This document shows positions 1-5,699 of a DNA stretch of 6,064 nucleotides, piece by piece. The position numbers and the translations under genes are program-made. How positions within the stretch are numbered: the stretch's first letter is position 1; each line of letters starts with the position of its first letter. Under the pieces are notes generated by a model. It did not search any database and had not been told where the DNA came from. It was given only the letters and a program-made list of their open reading frames with translations. Source of the DNA: JANNGC01 sp043757045 (GTDB lineage Bacteria; Verrucomicrobiota; Verrucomicrobiia; Limisphaerales; SIBH01); NCBI GenBank assembly GCA_043757045.1, contig JAYVQC010000152.1, forward strand, positions 1 through 6,064. Reading direction: 5' to 3'.

Positions 1-535
1 CGGTGCCGCTCTCGCCGAGAATGAGCACGGTGGCGTGCGAGGGCGCGACGGTGCGGATTAACTCGCGCAATTCCCGCACGCGCGGCGAGTCGCCGATGAT
101 GTCGTCGAGCTGATAGACCTCGCGGCGGTTGGCGCGCAGCGCAGCGTTCTCCTGGAGCAACCGGTGCCGCTCGGCACAGCGGGCCACGGCGTTGATCAAT
201 TCCTCCGGCTCGCAGGGCTTTGGGAGATAGTCGAACGCCCCGGCCTTGATCGCCTCGGCGGCGAGCTTGGGCGTGGCATGGGCTGTAATCATCAGCACCG
301 GCATGTTCGGCCAGCGGTCGCGGCAGCGCGTGAGGAATTCTCCGCCGTTCATCCCGCCCATGCGGAAGTCGGTGATGGCCATGAAGAATTTCTCGCGCTC
401 AAGCAGCCGGAGCGCCTCCTCGGCCGACTCGGCGGCCTTCACGGCGTAGCCTTCCTCGCCCAGAATCGAGCGCAGGGACAGGCGCATGTTGTGCTCGTCA
501 TCTACGACGAGCAACGGGGGCAATGGTGCGGTCAT
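1..535 (-). CDS. Sigma-54-dependent NtrC-family response regulator (partial, C-terminus beyond left edge)
   Basis: This is the N-terminal 178 residues of a cytoplasmic transcription activator; the rest lies outside the window. Residues 1-125 form a receiver domain with the acidic pair D12/D13 (motif LLVVDDE), phospho-acceptor D56 (ITDFRMGGM), T84 (LMITAHA) and K106 (FDYLPKP), so all switch residues are intact. A linker (about 126-144) leads into an AAA+ sigma-54 interaction domain, recognisable by DDIIGDSPRVRELRELI and the first part of Walker A (LILGESGT, 171-178), where the window ends. The family normally continues with a GAFTGA loop and a Fis-type DNA-binding domain. The ATG at 535 overlaps the TGA of the upstream histidine kinase (ATGA), which implies translational coupling and makes the kinase its likely phosphodonor. 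The receiver and start of AAA+ are seen directly; sigma-54 dependence is inferred from the family, and target genes are unknown. Confidence 0.95.
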   Translation of the reverse strand, partial: MTAPLPPLLVVDDEHNMRLSLRSILGEEGYAVKAAESAEEALRLLEREKFFMAITDFRMGGMNGGEFLTRCRDRWPNMPVLMITAHATPKLAAEAIKAGAFDYLPKPCEPEELINAVARCAERHRLLQENAALRANRREVYQLDDIIGDSPRVRELRELIRTVAPSHATVLILGESGT

Positions 536-1932
536 TGTCGGATTTTCATGAACGTCCGGGTGGGCAACTGTAGGAGGAAGCGCGCACCCTGTCCAAGCTT
601 CGATTCCACGGTCACGCTGCCGGCATACATCTCGGCGTTATGCCGCACGATGGCGAGGCCGAGACCGGTGCCTTTCTCCTTGGTGCTGAAATAGGCGGAG
701 AAAATTTTCTCGGTCTGATCGGGAGGAACGCCGGGGCCGTCGTCGGCGATGGTGATGAAAACGATCTCATCCCGAGCCTCGGCGCTCACGTCAATGTGGC
801 CGCCGTTCAGCAGCACCTCGCGGGCGTTCTGCAAAATGTTCACGACTATTTCCGAGAAATGTTTTCGCTGCATGAGCAGCGCGGGCAGCGGGTCGGAATA
901 GTTCGTCGTGATTTGAATGGTCCGATACATGCCGGCCGGGAAGACCTCGTTGATGGCGCGGTTCAATTCCGCCGTCACGTTCAGGCGCTCGACGGTGCCC
1001 TCGGCAAGCTGTGCGTAGCCCATCAACTCGGTGATGATGCGGTCGGAGCGCGCGACCTCCTCGCGGATGATGTCGAGCTGCTGGAGCGGCAAAGGCTTGT
1101 TCGCGGCCACGCTGCGCTGGAGGACGAAGGCGGCGTTGTTGATGATGCCGAGCGGGTTCTTGATCTGGTGCGCGATTTCCGCCGCGAGTCGCCCCGCCGC
1201 GCGCAACTGTTCCTGCCGCGCCACGAACTCGCGCCCTTCCTCCTCCGCCGCGCGCGCCTTGCTGAAGAGCAGTTGCAAGCCCCAGCACGCGCCCATCATC
1301 AACAACAGCACCGTGACCCGCAGCACCACCGGTTCCGTTTCAGGTTCAGGCTCGGTCCAGTGCTCGGCTCCTTTGCGCAACTCCTCGCGGAGTTGCAAGT
1401 TGTCGTGCGTGTCCACCGCTGAAAACACGACGCCCGCCGACACGAACACGCAAACCAGCAACAAGTTCAGAATGATCTGCACGCGCGCAATCATTGGAAA
1501 ACTGGCGGCGTTCCGGATGATCAAGCCCGGGAACAGCCAGTAGAGCACGCTGTTGAACCCGCCGGTGATGACCGTGAGCGCGCCGAGGAACAGCGAATCC
1601 ATCACGCTCATGGCCGCAACCAGCCGTTGTCCCCAGACCAAAGAAAGTCGCCGAACTTTCAGGAGATAAATGGCGGACGCGATGTTGATCACGAGGTAGA
1701 TCGAGAACGCCTTGGCGGTCAGGGTCTGCGCGATCTGCCGGGCGGTCGTCTGGTCCGTTGCCCACAAGGTGAAGTAGAAATAGTAAATGAGGACGCCTAG
1801 GTAGAGCACCTTGATGGGGAGGATGACGTCGCGTTCCACCCATTTGAGCCGGTACAGTTCTTCCGCCGGATCGGGTGGCAGGGGCCGAAGCAGTTCCCGC
1901 AGTCGCGCAAAAGTTTTCCGGGGGAAACGCAT
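532..1932 (-). CDS. Membrane sensor histidine kinase (NtrB/ZraS-like catalytic core)
   Basis: This 466-aa kinase should autophosphorylate and pass phosphate to the response regulator encoded directly after it. The N-terminal part holds about six hydrophobic segments (roughly 36-57, 75-91, 105-123, 127-139, 148-171, 202-223), which suggests a sensor embedded in the membrane. The only sizeable extramembrane loop is about 173-201 and contains a Glu/Pro-rich stretch (EPEPETEP). No PAS, HAMP or periplasmic domain is visible. A short helical linker leads to the HisKA H-box AAEIAHQIKNPL with H255. The HATPase domain follows: N-box NILQNA (N365, N369), G1 DDGPG (397-401), F-box FSAYFSTK (411-418) and G2 GTGLGL (421-426). 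The core is therefore complete. The ATG at 1932 lies 13 bp behind the coaC stop, so it is probably cotranscribed with coaC; no clear Shine-Dalgarno precedes it. The signal sensed cannot be told from the sequence. Confidence 0.95.
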   Translation of the reverse strand: MRFPRKTFARLRELLRPLPPDPAEELYRLKWVERDVILPIKVLYLGVLIYYFYFTLWATDQTTARQIAQTLTAKAFSIYLVINIASAIYLLKVRRLSLVWGQRLVAAMSVMDSLFLGALTVITGGFNSVLYWLFPGLIIRNAASFPMIARVQIILNLLLVCVFVSAGVVFSAVDTHDNLQLREELRKGAEHWTEPEPETEPVVLRVTVLLLMMGACWGLQLLFSKARAAEEEGREFVARQEQLRAAGRLAAEIAHQIKNPLGIINNAAFVLQRSVAANKPLPLQQLDIIREEVARSDRIITELMGYAQLAEGTVERLNVTAELNRAINEVFPAGMYRTIQITTNYSDPLPALLMQRKHFSEIVVNILQNAREVLLNGGHIDVSAEARDEIVFITIADDGPGVPPDQTEKIFSAYFSTKEKGTGLGLAIVRHNAEMYAGSVTVESKLGQGARFLLQLPTRTFMKIRQ

Positions 1933-1945
1933 GACGCAGCGTGAT

Positions 1946-2503
1946 TCAGCCCGGCGAATTCAGCAACGCACGCGCACGCTCTACAATCTTCTCGACCGGC
2001 ATCAGCCGCCCCACGCCTTCATAGCCGCAGGAGAGCATGCCCTCGTCCGGCCCGATGAACTCGACGCCGCGTGCCTTGAGCGTGGCGACGTTCTGCTGGG
2101 TGGCGGCGTGCTGCCACATCTTGCCGTTCATGGCGGGGGCGATGAGGATTTTCGCCTTCGGCTGCAAGGCGAGCGCGATGCAGGTGAGCGCGTCGTCGGT
2201 CAGGCCGTGCGCAAGCTTGGCGATCAAATTTGCGGTGGCAGGAGCAATCAGAAGCAAGTCGGCGTGGTCCGCGAGTTCGATGTGCGCGGGCTTCCAGCCT
2301 TCCTCCTCCTCGTAAAGATCGGTCACGACCGGATGGCGCGACATAGTTTTAAACGGCAGCGGCGTGATGAATTTCTGCGCGTCCGCCGTCATGGCGACGT
2401 GAACGCTGAAGCCGTCCTTCGTGAGCTGGCTCGCAATGTCCACGGCCTTGTGCGCGGCGATGGAGCCGGTCACGCCGAGCACGATATTTTTTCCAGAGTT
2501 CAT
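1946..2503 (-). CDS. coaC: Phosphopantothenoylcysteine decarboxylase, monofunctional (CoaC domain of Dfp/CoaBC)
   Basis: This FMN-dependent flavoprotein decarboxylates 4'-phosphopantothenoylcysteine to 4'-phosphopantetheine in coenzyme A synthesis. Numbered from the ATG at 2503 (185 aa), the flavoprotein start motif IVLGVTGSIAAHKA is at about 7-20. The catalytic His is H74 in PAHIELADHADLLLIAPATAN, the substrate-binding PAMN motif is 123-126 (N126), and the active-site Cys is C159 in MLSCGYEGVGR. All key residues are present. Most bacteria fuse this domain to a CoaB synthetase (about 400 aa in total); here the frame stops just after the CoaC domain, so CoaB must be encoded elsewhere. I chose ATG 2503 because it puts the usual few residues before the first beta strand; an in-frame GTG at 2515 would add four residues. 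A 182-bp gap holding an inverted-repeat element separates it from gmk upstream; the histidine kinase follows after 13 bp. Confidence 0.93.
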   Translation of the reverse strand: MNSGKNIVLGVTGSIAAHKAVDIASQLTKDGFSVHVAMTADAQKFITPLPFKTMSRHPVVTDLYEEEEGWKPAHIELADHADLLLIAPATANLIAKLAHGLTDDALTCIALALQPKAKILIAPAMNGKMWQHAATQQNVATLKARGVEFIGPDEGMLSCGYEGVGRLMPVEKIVERARALLNSPG

Positions 2504-2563
2504 TTCAAAATTCACTCACACTTCTAAGCGCAATTTCTGTTCTGGCCAAGCCGCCCTGCCCGG

Positions 2564-2672
2564 TAGTGGGGCAGGCGTCCCGCCTGCCTTCAGTTCTTTG
2601 GCCGTCTCGGCTGAAGAACACCAGCCGGGACGGCCCGTGGACTGGGTGGCAGCCGAGACGGCTGCCCCACTA
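2564..2672. repeat. 109-bp inverted-repeat (MITE/REP-like) element with three hairpins
   Basis: The element is bounded by a perfect 11-bp inverted repeat, TAGTGGGGCAG at 2564-2574 and CTGCCCCACTA at 2662-2672. Just inside each end is a perfect 8-bp hairpin with a 3-nt loop: GGCAGGCG/CGCCTGCC (2570-2577 with 2581-2588) and GGCAGCCG/CGGCTGCC (2648-2655 with 2659-2666). A central 12-bp stem (2601-2612 with 2623-2634) has a single G-T wobble. The same left arm 2601-2612 is also perfectly complementary to 2651-2662, so two exclusive folds exist. There is no coding capacity and no clear target-site duplication; a TA at each outer end is part of the palindrome. It fills most of the gmk-coaC gap. The structure is seen directly; calling it a dispersed mobile repeat is inference. 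Confidence 0.75.
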
Positions 2673-2685
2673 GAAAAATTACCGC

Positions 2686-3306
2686 TTAAAAATCCGGTGC
2701 CTGCGCCCGGCACCGCCGCATTTTCTCCGCATCCACCACCGCCAGCATCCGCCGCAAATCTTCCTGGATGCTCGTGCTGATGATCAAATAGTCGAAGTGC
2801 CGCCACTGCGCGACTTCCTGCCGCGCCACGCTCAATCGCTTTTGAATGGACGCCGCCGAATCCTGCCCACGCTTCTTCAGCCGCGCCTCCAGAATTTCCG
2901 CCGACGGCGGCGTGAGAAACACCGAGATGAAGGCGCGCTTCAAATCCTCATCCCCTTCCACGCTCGCGCGCACGCTCGCCGCGCCCTGCACGTCAATGTT
3001 CAGCAGCACGTCCTTGCCCGAGCGCAATTTGTCCAGCACCTCGCCGCGCAGCGTGCCGTAGCTGTTCCCGTACACCGTGGCGTGTTCGAGGAAATGCCCG
3101 GCCTGCACGCGCTTCAAAAAAGTTCCCGCATCGAGGAAGTAATAATCCTTCCCGTCCTTCTCACCGGGGCGCGGCGCGCGCGTGGTGCAGGTGATGGCCC
3201 GCGCCATGTCCTGCCGCGTCTCCAGCAATTTCTCGCACAGCGTGGTCTTGCCGCCGCCGGAAGGGGCGGAGATGACGAAGAGGAGGGGGTGGGGGTGGGT
3301 GCTCAT
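2686..3306 (-). CDS. gmk: Guanylate kinase
   Basis: This essential cytoplasmic nucleotide kinase converts GMP and ATP to GDP and ADP, supplying GTP and recycling GMP. The 206-aa length is typical. The P-loop is APSGGGKTT at 14-22. The GMP-binding region is TTRAPRPGE (41-49, R43 and R46), followed by DYYF (54-57), E74 in FLEHA, and YG plus YGTL (79-80, 83-86). The conserved NIDVQGA motif is 103-109 (D105). The lid-region motif RGQDS (146-150) replaces the usual RGTDS, and R157 follows. The C-terminus ends soon after the last helix. It sits behind yicC, a widely conserved pairing. The 94-bp gap upstream is mostly filled by a heptamer-repeat hairpin that ends only 12 bp before the ATG and could affect translation. 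No rpoZ follows it, unlike many genomes. Confidence 0.97.
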   Translation of the reverse strand: MSTHPHPLLFVISAPSGGGKTTLCEKLLETRQDMARAITCTTRAPRPGEKDGKDYYFLDAGTFLKRVQAGHFLEHATVYGNSYGTLRGEVLDKLRSGKDVLLNIDVQGAASVRASVEGDEDLKRAFISVFLTPPSAEILEARLKKRGQDSAASIQKRLSVARQEVAQWRHFDYLIISTSIQEDLRRMLAVVDAEKMRRCRAQAPDF

Positions 3307-3318
3307 CTGCTTGGGAAA

Positions 3319-3395
3319 ATGACGAATGACGAATGACGAATGACGAACCGACGATGCGGCTCCTCATTCGTCATTCGACATTCGTCATTCGTCAT
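3319..3395. repeat. ATGACGA heptamer array forming a 29-bp inverted repeat
   Basis: Four head-to-tail copies of ATGACGA run from 3319 to 3346 (the array continues to A3347). An inverted set of the same heptamer runs from 3367 to 3395, with one variant copy (ATGTCGA on the minus strand). The two arms pair over 29 positions with a single A-A mismatch (3336 against 3378), around a 19-nt loop (3348-3366). The array lies wholly between the yicC stop and the gmk start. In a yicC-gmk transcript it would form a long hairpin ending 12 nt before the gmk ATG. It is not followed by a proper T-run, so I do not call it a terminator. Similar heptamer arrays are, from memory, common between genes in Verrucomicrobiota. 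Confidence 0.85.
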
Positions 3396-3400
3396 GGTCT

Positions 3401-4282
3401 TCATTCCACGTTCATCGCCTGCTCGCGAAATTTCTCCAGCTCCGTCTTCAGCACCACGACCTCGCGCGAGATCAGCGCGTCGTTCGCCTTCGAGCCGATG
3501 GTGTTGATCTCGCGGTTCATTTCCTGCGCGAGAAAGTCCAGGGTGCGCCCGACCGGTTCCTTTGAATTCACGCAATCATCGAACTGTTGAAAATGGCTTT
3601 GCAGCCGGGTGATTTCCTCCGAGATGTCCGAGCGGTCGGCGAAGAAGATCACTTCCTTCAACACGCGCTCCTCCTCGATCTTCACGGCTTCGAGTCCCGC
3701 GTTCTGAATGCGTTCCATGAGTTGCTCGCGGTAGCGCGCCTGCACTTCCGGCGAACGCGTCTCGACCGTGCGCGCGGACTCGCGCATGGTGTCGATGCGC
3801 TTCACGAGGTCGGAGAGCAGGTTCGCGCCCTCCTTCTCACGCATGGCCACCAGCATTTCGAGCGCCTGCTTCAGCGCCTTCTCGACGCTGGGCCAGAAAT
3901 CTTCGGCATCCGGCACGTCCTCGTCCGTCTCCAGCACGCCCGGCACGCGGAGCAAATGATCGAGCGTCACGTCGCCGCTGAGTTGCAGTTCGCTGGCTAG
4001 GGCGCGGAGGTTTTTTGTGAACGCGGCGGCGCGCGCGGTGTTGATGCGGACTTTTCCCGCCTCGGTCTTTTCGCCTGCGTGCAAGGTGATGCGCGCCGTC
4101 ACGCGCCCGCGCGTGACGCGCTTGTTCACCTCGTCGCGGATTTGCGCTTCGAGGACTTCGAGTTCGCGGGGCAGGTTGATGGAGATCTCGCTCTGCTTCC
4201 GGTTCACCGAGCTGAGTTCCACGGTGACTTTGAAGCCGTCCCGCGCCGCGTCACCCCAGCCGTAGCCCGTCATGGATTTCAT
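3401..4282 (-). CDS. yicC: YicC/YloC family endoribonuclease
   Basis: This 293-aa protein matches the YicC family in length and in both ends. The N-terminus MKSMTGYGWGD is the family signature (YicC-like N-terminal domain, with SSVNRKQSEISINLP at about 24-38). The C-terminal DUF1732 domain carries GRTLDFLAQEMNRE (245-258) and NTIGSKAND (260-268), then ISREVVVLKTELEKFREQ. The middle (roughly 90-235) is helix-rich and charged. Family members in E. coli and Bacillus subtilis are reported as endoribonucleases acting in RNA turnover, including decay of the small RNA RyhB; that role is transferred from the family. I chose ATG 4282 because it places MTGYG at the family position; a TTG at 4321 would add 13 residues with no family match. 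It is the first gene of the minus-strand run that continues with gmk, and it diverges from the FmdB-type gene. Confidence 0.93.
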   Translation of the reverse strand: MKSMTGYGWGDAARDGFKVTVELSSVNRKQSEISINLPRELEVLEAQIRDEVNKRVTRGRVTARITLHAGEKTEAGKVRINTARAAAFTKNLRALASELQLSGDVTLDHLLRVPGVLETDEDVPDAEDFWPSVEKALKQALEMLVAMREKEGANLLSDLVKRIDTMRESARTVETRSPEVQARYREQLMERIQNAGLEAVKIEEERVLKEVIFFADRSDISEEITRLQSHFQQFDDCVNSKEPVGRTLDFLAQEMNREINTIGSKANDALISREVVVLKTELEKFREQAMNVE

Positions 4283-4312
4283 TGGCGCGGGACTATGCCG
4301 GGGCGGCGAAAC

Positions 4313-4392
4313 AAATTCCAAACTCCAAATTCCGGCGGAGCGCCGGCGGCATCCTGGGGCAAACGGAAAGCGGTCGCTTTAGCGCCGCTTTC
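4313..4392. repeat. Short repeats and hairpins in the yicC / FmdB divergent spacer
   Basis: The 192-bp spacer between the divergent starts (4283-4474) contains three structured pieces. At 4313-4331 is an A/C-rich direct repeat in which AAATTCC occurs twice around AAACTCC. At 4332-4346 is a perfect 6-bp hairpin, CCGGCG-gag-CGCCGG. At 4366-4392 is a perfect 8-bp stem GAAAGCGG/CCGCTTTC whose 11-nt interior itself contains CGCT-tt-AGCG, giving a nearly continuous 12-bp stem with one bulged T. The stems are seen directly. They could be degraded dispersed repeats or operator-like palindromes for the two divergent genes; no convincing -35/-10 pair was found. Confidence 0.5.
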
Positions 4393-4474
4393 GGGATGAT
4401 GGAATTGCCCACGCCGACGGTTTCACCTGAAGCTTGTAGTTGGCCTGGCCACGCTGATTCGCCATGCTCCCCCC

Positions 4475-4702
4475 ATGCCGATTTATGAATTTCACTGTGC
4501 GTCCTGCGACCGTGGCAGCGAAGTGCTCGTCCGTTCGAGCGACTGGCAGGGAACCCCGTGTCCGCATTGCGGCTCCGTGAAATTGGAGAAAAAGTTTTCC
4601 ACCTTCGCGGGCGGCGGCGGTGGCTCGGAGGAAGGCCCCAGTTGTTCCGGCGTCCCGCGTTCCTGCGGCAAGTGCGGCACCGGCCAGCCTCACTCGCACT
4701 GA
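4475..4702 (+). CDS. FmdB-type zinc-ribbon protein
   Basis: This 75-aa protein begins with the hallmark of the FmdB / CxxC_CxxC_SSSS putative regulatory family, MPIYEFHCASC, with a first knuckle C8/C11 and a second C29/C32 (CPHC). The family sequence GSVKLEKKFSTF follows at 33-44. A Gly-rich linker (46-50, five glycines) leads to a C-terminal tail with three further cysteines (C57, C64, C67; motif CGKC) and the ending HSH. The N-terminal knuckles should bind one zinc; the tail might bind a second metal. FmdB was named as a putative regulator of a formamidase gene, but the biochemical role of the family is unresolved. The ATG at 4475 is fixed by the family N-terminus, yet no Shine-Dalgarno precedes it (the upstream bases are C-rich). 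It is transcribed away from yicC and converges on the unknown gene to its right. Confidence 0.88.
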   Translation: MPIYEFHCASCDRGSEVLVRSSDWQGTPCPHCGSVKLEKKFSTFAGGGGGSEEGPSCSGVPRSCGKCGTGQPHSH

Positions 4703-4715
4703 GCAACAGATACGT

Positions 4716-4796
4716 TCACTTCACCTGCCACTGCTCGTTGAAGAAATCGGCGAGCAGCGAGGTCACGAGTAGCGTGGTGACGGTGAAAGTTTTCAT
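4716..4796 (-). CDS. Possible 26-aa coupled small ORF
   Basis: A 26-codon frame starts with the ATG at 4796, inside the last codons of the upstream unknown gene, and overlaps its TGA as ATGA. It ends with TGA at 4716-4718. The peptide starts MKTFTVTTLLVTSLLADFF and finishes with a polar tail (NEQWQVK), so it has a Lys-initiated, Thr/Leu-rich hydrophobic N-terminal half. That could be a tiny membrane-associated peptide or could be chance. The ATGA junction matches the one between the kinase and regulator in this window, which is the main reason to list it. There is no family match I recognise. Confidence 0.25.
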   Translation of the reverse strand: MKTFTVTTLLVTSLLADFFNEQWQVK

Positions 4797-5575
4797 GCGC
4801 GTTTTTTCATTTGCCACAGCATCCAGACGATTTCCTCGTGGAAAGCATTCTTGGTCGGGTAGCTGAAAATTTCCGGCGTCGCCCGCGCCAGCCCTGCCGC
4901 GCCACGATTCAAGCCCGCGTGCGGCGCGAACTGCGCCAAGTCGCGCAGGAACAGGCCAAAATTCTCCACCAGGCTTTCCGGGCGGCGCGCGCCGAGGCCG
5001 GTGAAGTTGAACGTGTCCGCCGCGAAGCTGTAGCGCAGGGCCGCACCGGTGATGATGATTTCGCCGAGCAGATGAAAGTTCTGCTCCTCGCGCGTCACCG
5101 TCTCGTATTCCACGTCTGGCACCCGATGCCCGCTCGCATTGGCGCGCCTGACCGTTCGGGCCTTTTGCTGGCGGACGAAATCACTCAACCGCACCGCGCC
5201 CGCCGCGATGATCAGGACGTGCCGCCATTCGAGCGGGAAACTATTCCCGAGCGGATCGAAAATGAGCAGGTGCTCCGGCTGGCACTCCAGGCGTTGTACG
5301 GTTTTTGCCGGCGGCATTTCCGGCAGCAGCGACTGCTCGACAATTTCCGTCTCCACGCCCTCGCCCCGCAGCGCGCCGTGCAACGCCAACGCCTGTTCGG
5401 CGGAAAAGTTTTTCACGAGCACGCCGAACGCGTCGTTGCCCAGAATACTGGCGTCGTAGGGCGTGAGTCCCGGCACGGCCCGAAAGGCGCGCAGCAGTTG
5501 ATCGTGCCCCGGCGGGTTTAAGTCAGTTTGCAGCACGGCGTGGCGCATGGTGTCAGTGGCGATTTTTCCGAGCAT
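4793..5575 (-). CDS. Protein of unknown function (about 260 aa)
   Basis: I do not recognise this family. Numbered from the ATG at 5575, the protein is 260 aa with no signal peptide, no Cys clusters and no nucleotide-binding motif. Residues about 10-85 look like a small alpha/beta module, with helix QLLRAFRAV, strand DAFGVLVKN, then helix AEQALALHGALRGEG and strand VETEIVE. A Pro-containing linker (83-92) leads to a second part beginning with strand LLIFDP, PLEWRHVLIIAAGAVRLSDFV (about 114-134) and a later hydrophobic strand GEIIITGAAL (171-180). The C-terminal part (200-260) is helical, with aromatic and basic residues at the end (WMLWQMKKRA). Its base composition and codon use fit the neighbours. 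Other possible starts are ATG 5548 (MRHAVLQTDL, equally plausible) and TTG 5599 (unlikely). It is transcribed alone or with the tiny ORF that overlaps its stop, and it diverges from the Cys-rich gene at 5700. A cytoplasmic location is inferred. Confidence 0.8.
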   Translation of the reverse strand: MLGKIATDTMRHAVLQTDLNPPGHDQLLRAFRAVPGLTPYDASILGNDAFGVLVKNFSAEQALALHGALRGEGVETEIVEQSLLPEMPPAKTVQRLECQPEHLLIFDPLGNSFPLEWRHVLIIAAGAVRLSDFVRQQKARTVRRANASGHRVPDVEYETVTREEQNFHLLGEIIITGAALRYSFAADTFNFTGLGARRPESLVENFGLFLRDLAQFAPHAGLNRGAAGLARATPEIFSYPTKNAFHEEIVWMLWQMKKRA

Positions 5576-5699
5576 GGTGAGCGGACGAAAAAGTCTCAAT
5601 CTTCATCTCCACACGTCGTGAAATGGCCCGGACGGTTCTCCCGGTGTGACGGGTGCGTTTTTGATTCCGAACCACTCCGGTCACCGCTAGCGTCGGCCC

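Noticed and set aside
640..1422. Long plus-strand reading frame (260 codons) opposite the histidine kinase
   Set aside because: It is an antisense shadow of a kinase with all catalytic motifs; its product is Arg/His/Ala-rich with no family motif.
2797..3336. Plus-strand frame opposite gmk
   Set aside because: It is an antisense shadow in high-GC DNA and runs into the heptamer repeat; gmk on the other strand is unambiguous.
3364..3395. Heptamer array as a CRISPR-like array
   Set aside because: The units are contiguous 7-mers without spacers and occur in both orientations; no cas gene is present.
4283..4321. N-terminal extension of yicC to a TTG start
   Set aside because: The extra 13 residues do not belong to the family, and the family's MTGYG motif sits right at the internal ATG.
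4731..4757. CTGCTCG/CGAGCAG 7-bp inverted repeat between convergent genes as a bidirectional terminator
   Set aside because: The 13-nt loop and the absence of a T-run on either strand make it weak; it also lies inside the small ORF.
4811..5521. Plus-strand frame of 236 codons opposite the unknown gene
   Set aside because: The product is Arg/Gln/His-rich without domain patterning. The minus-strand frame has alternating hydrophobic structure and is the better coding candidate.
5639..5663. CCCG-gtgtga-CGGG followed by a run of five T as a rho-independent terminator
   Set aside because: The stem is only 4 bp and no plus-strand gene ends just before it; it lies in a divergent spacer.
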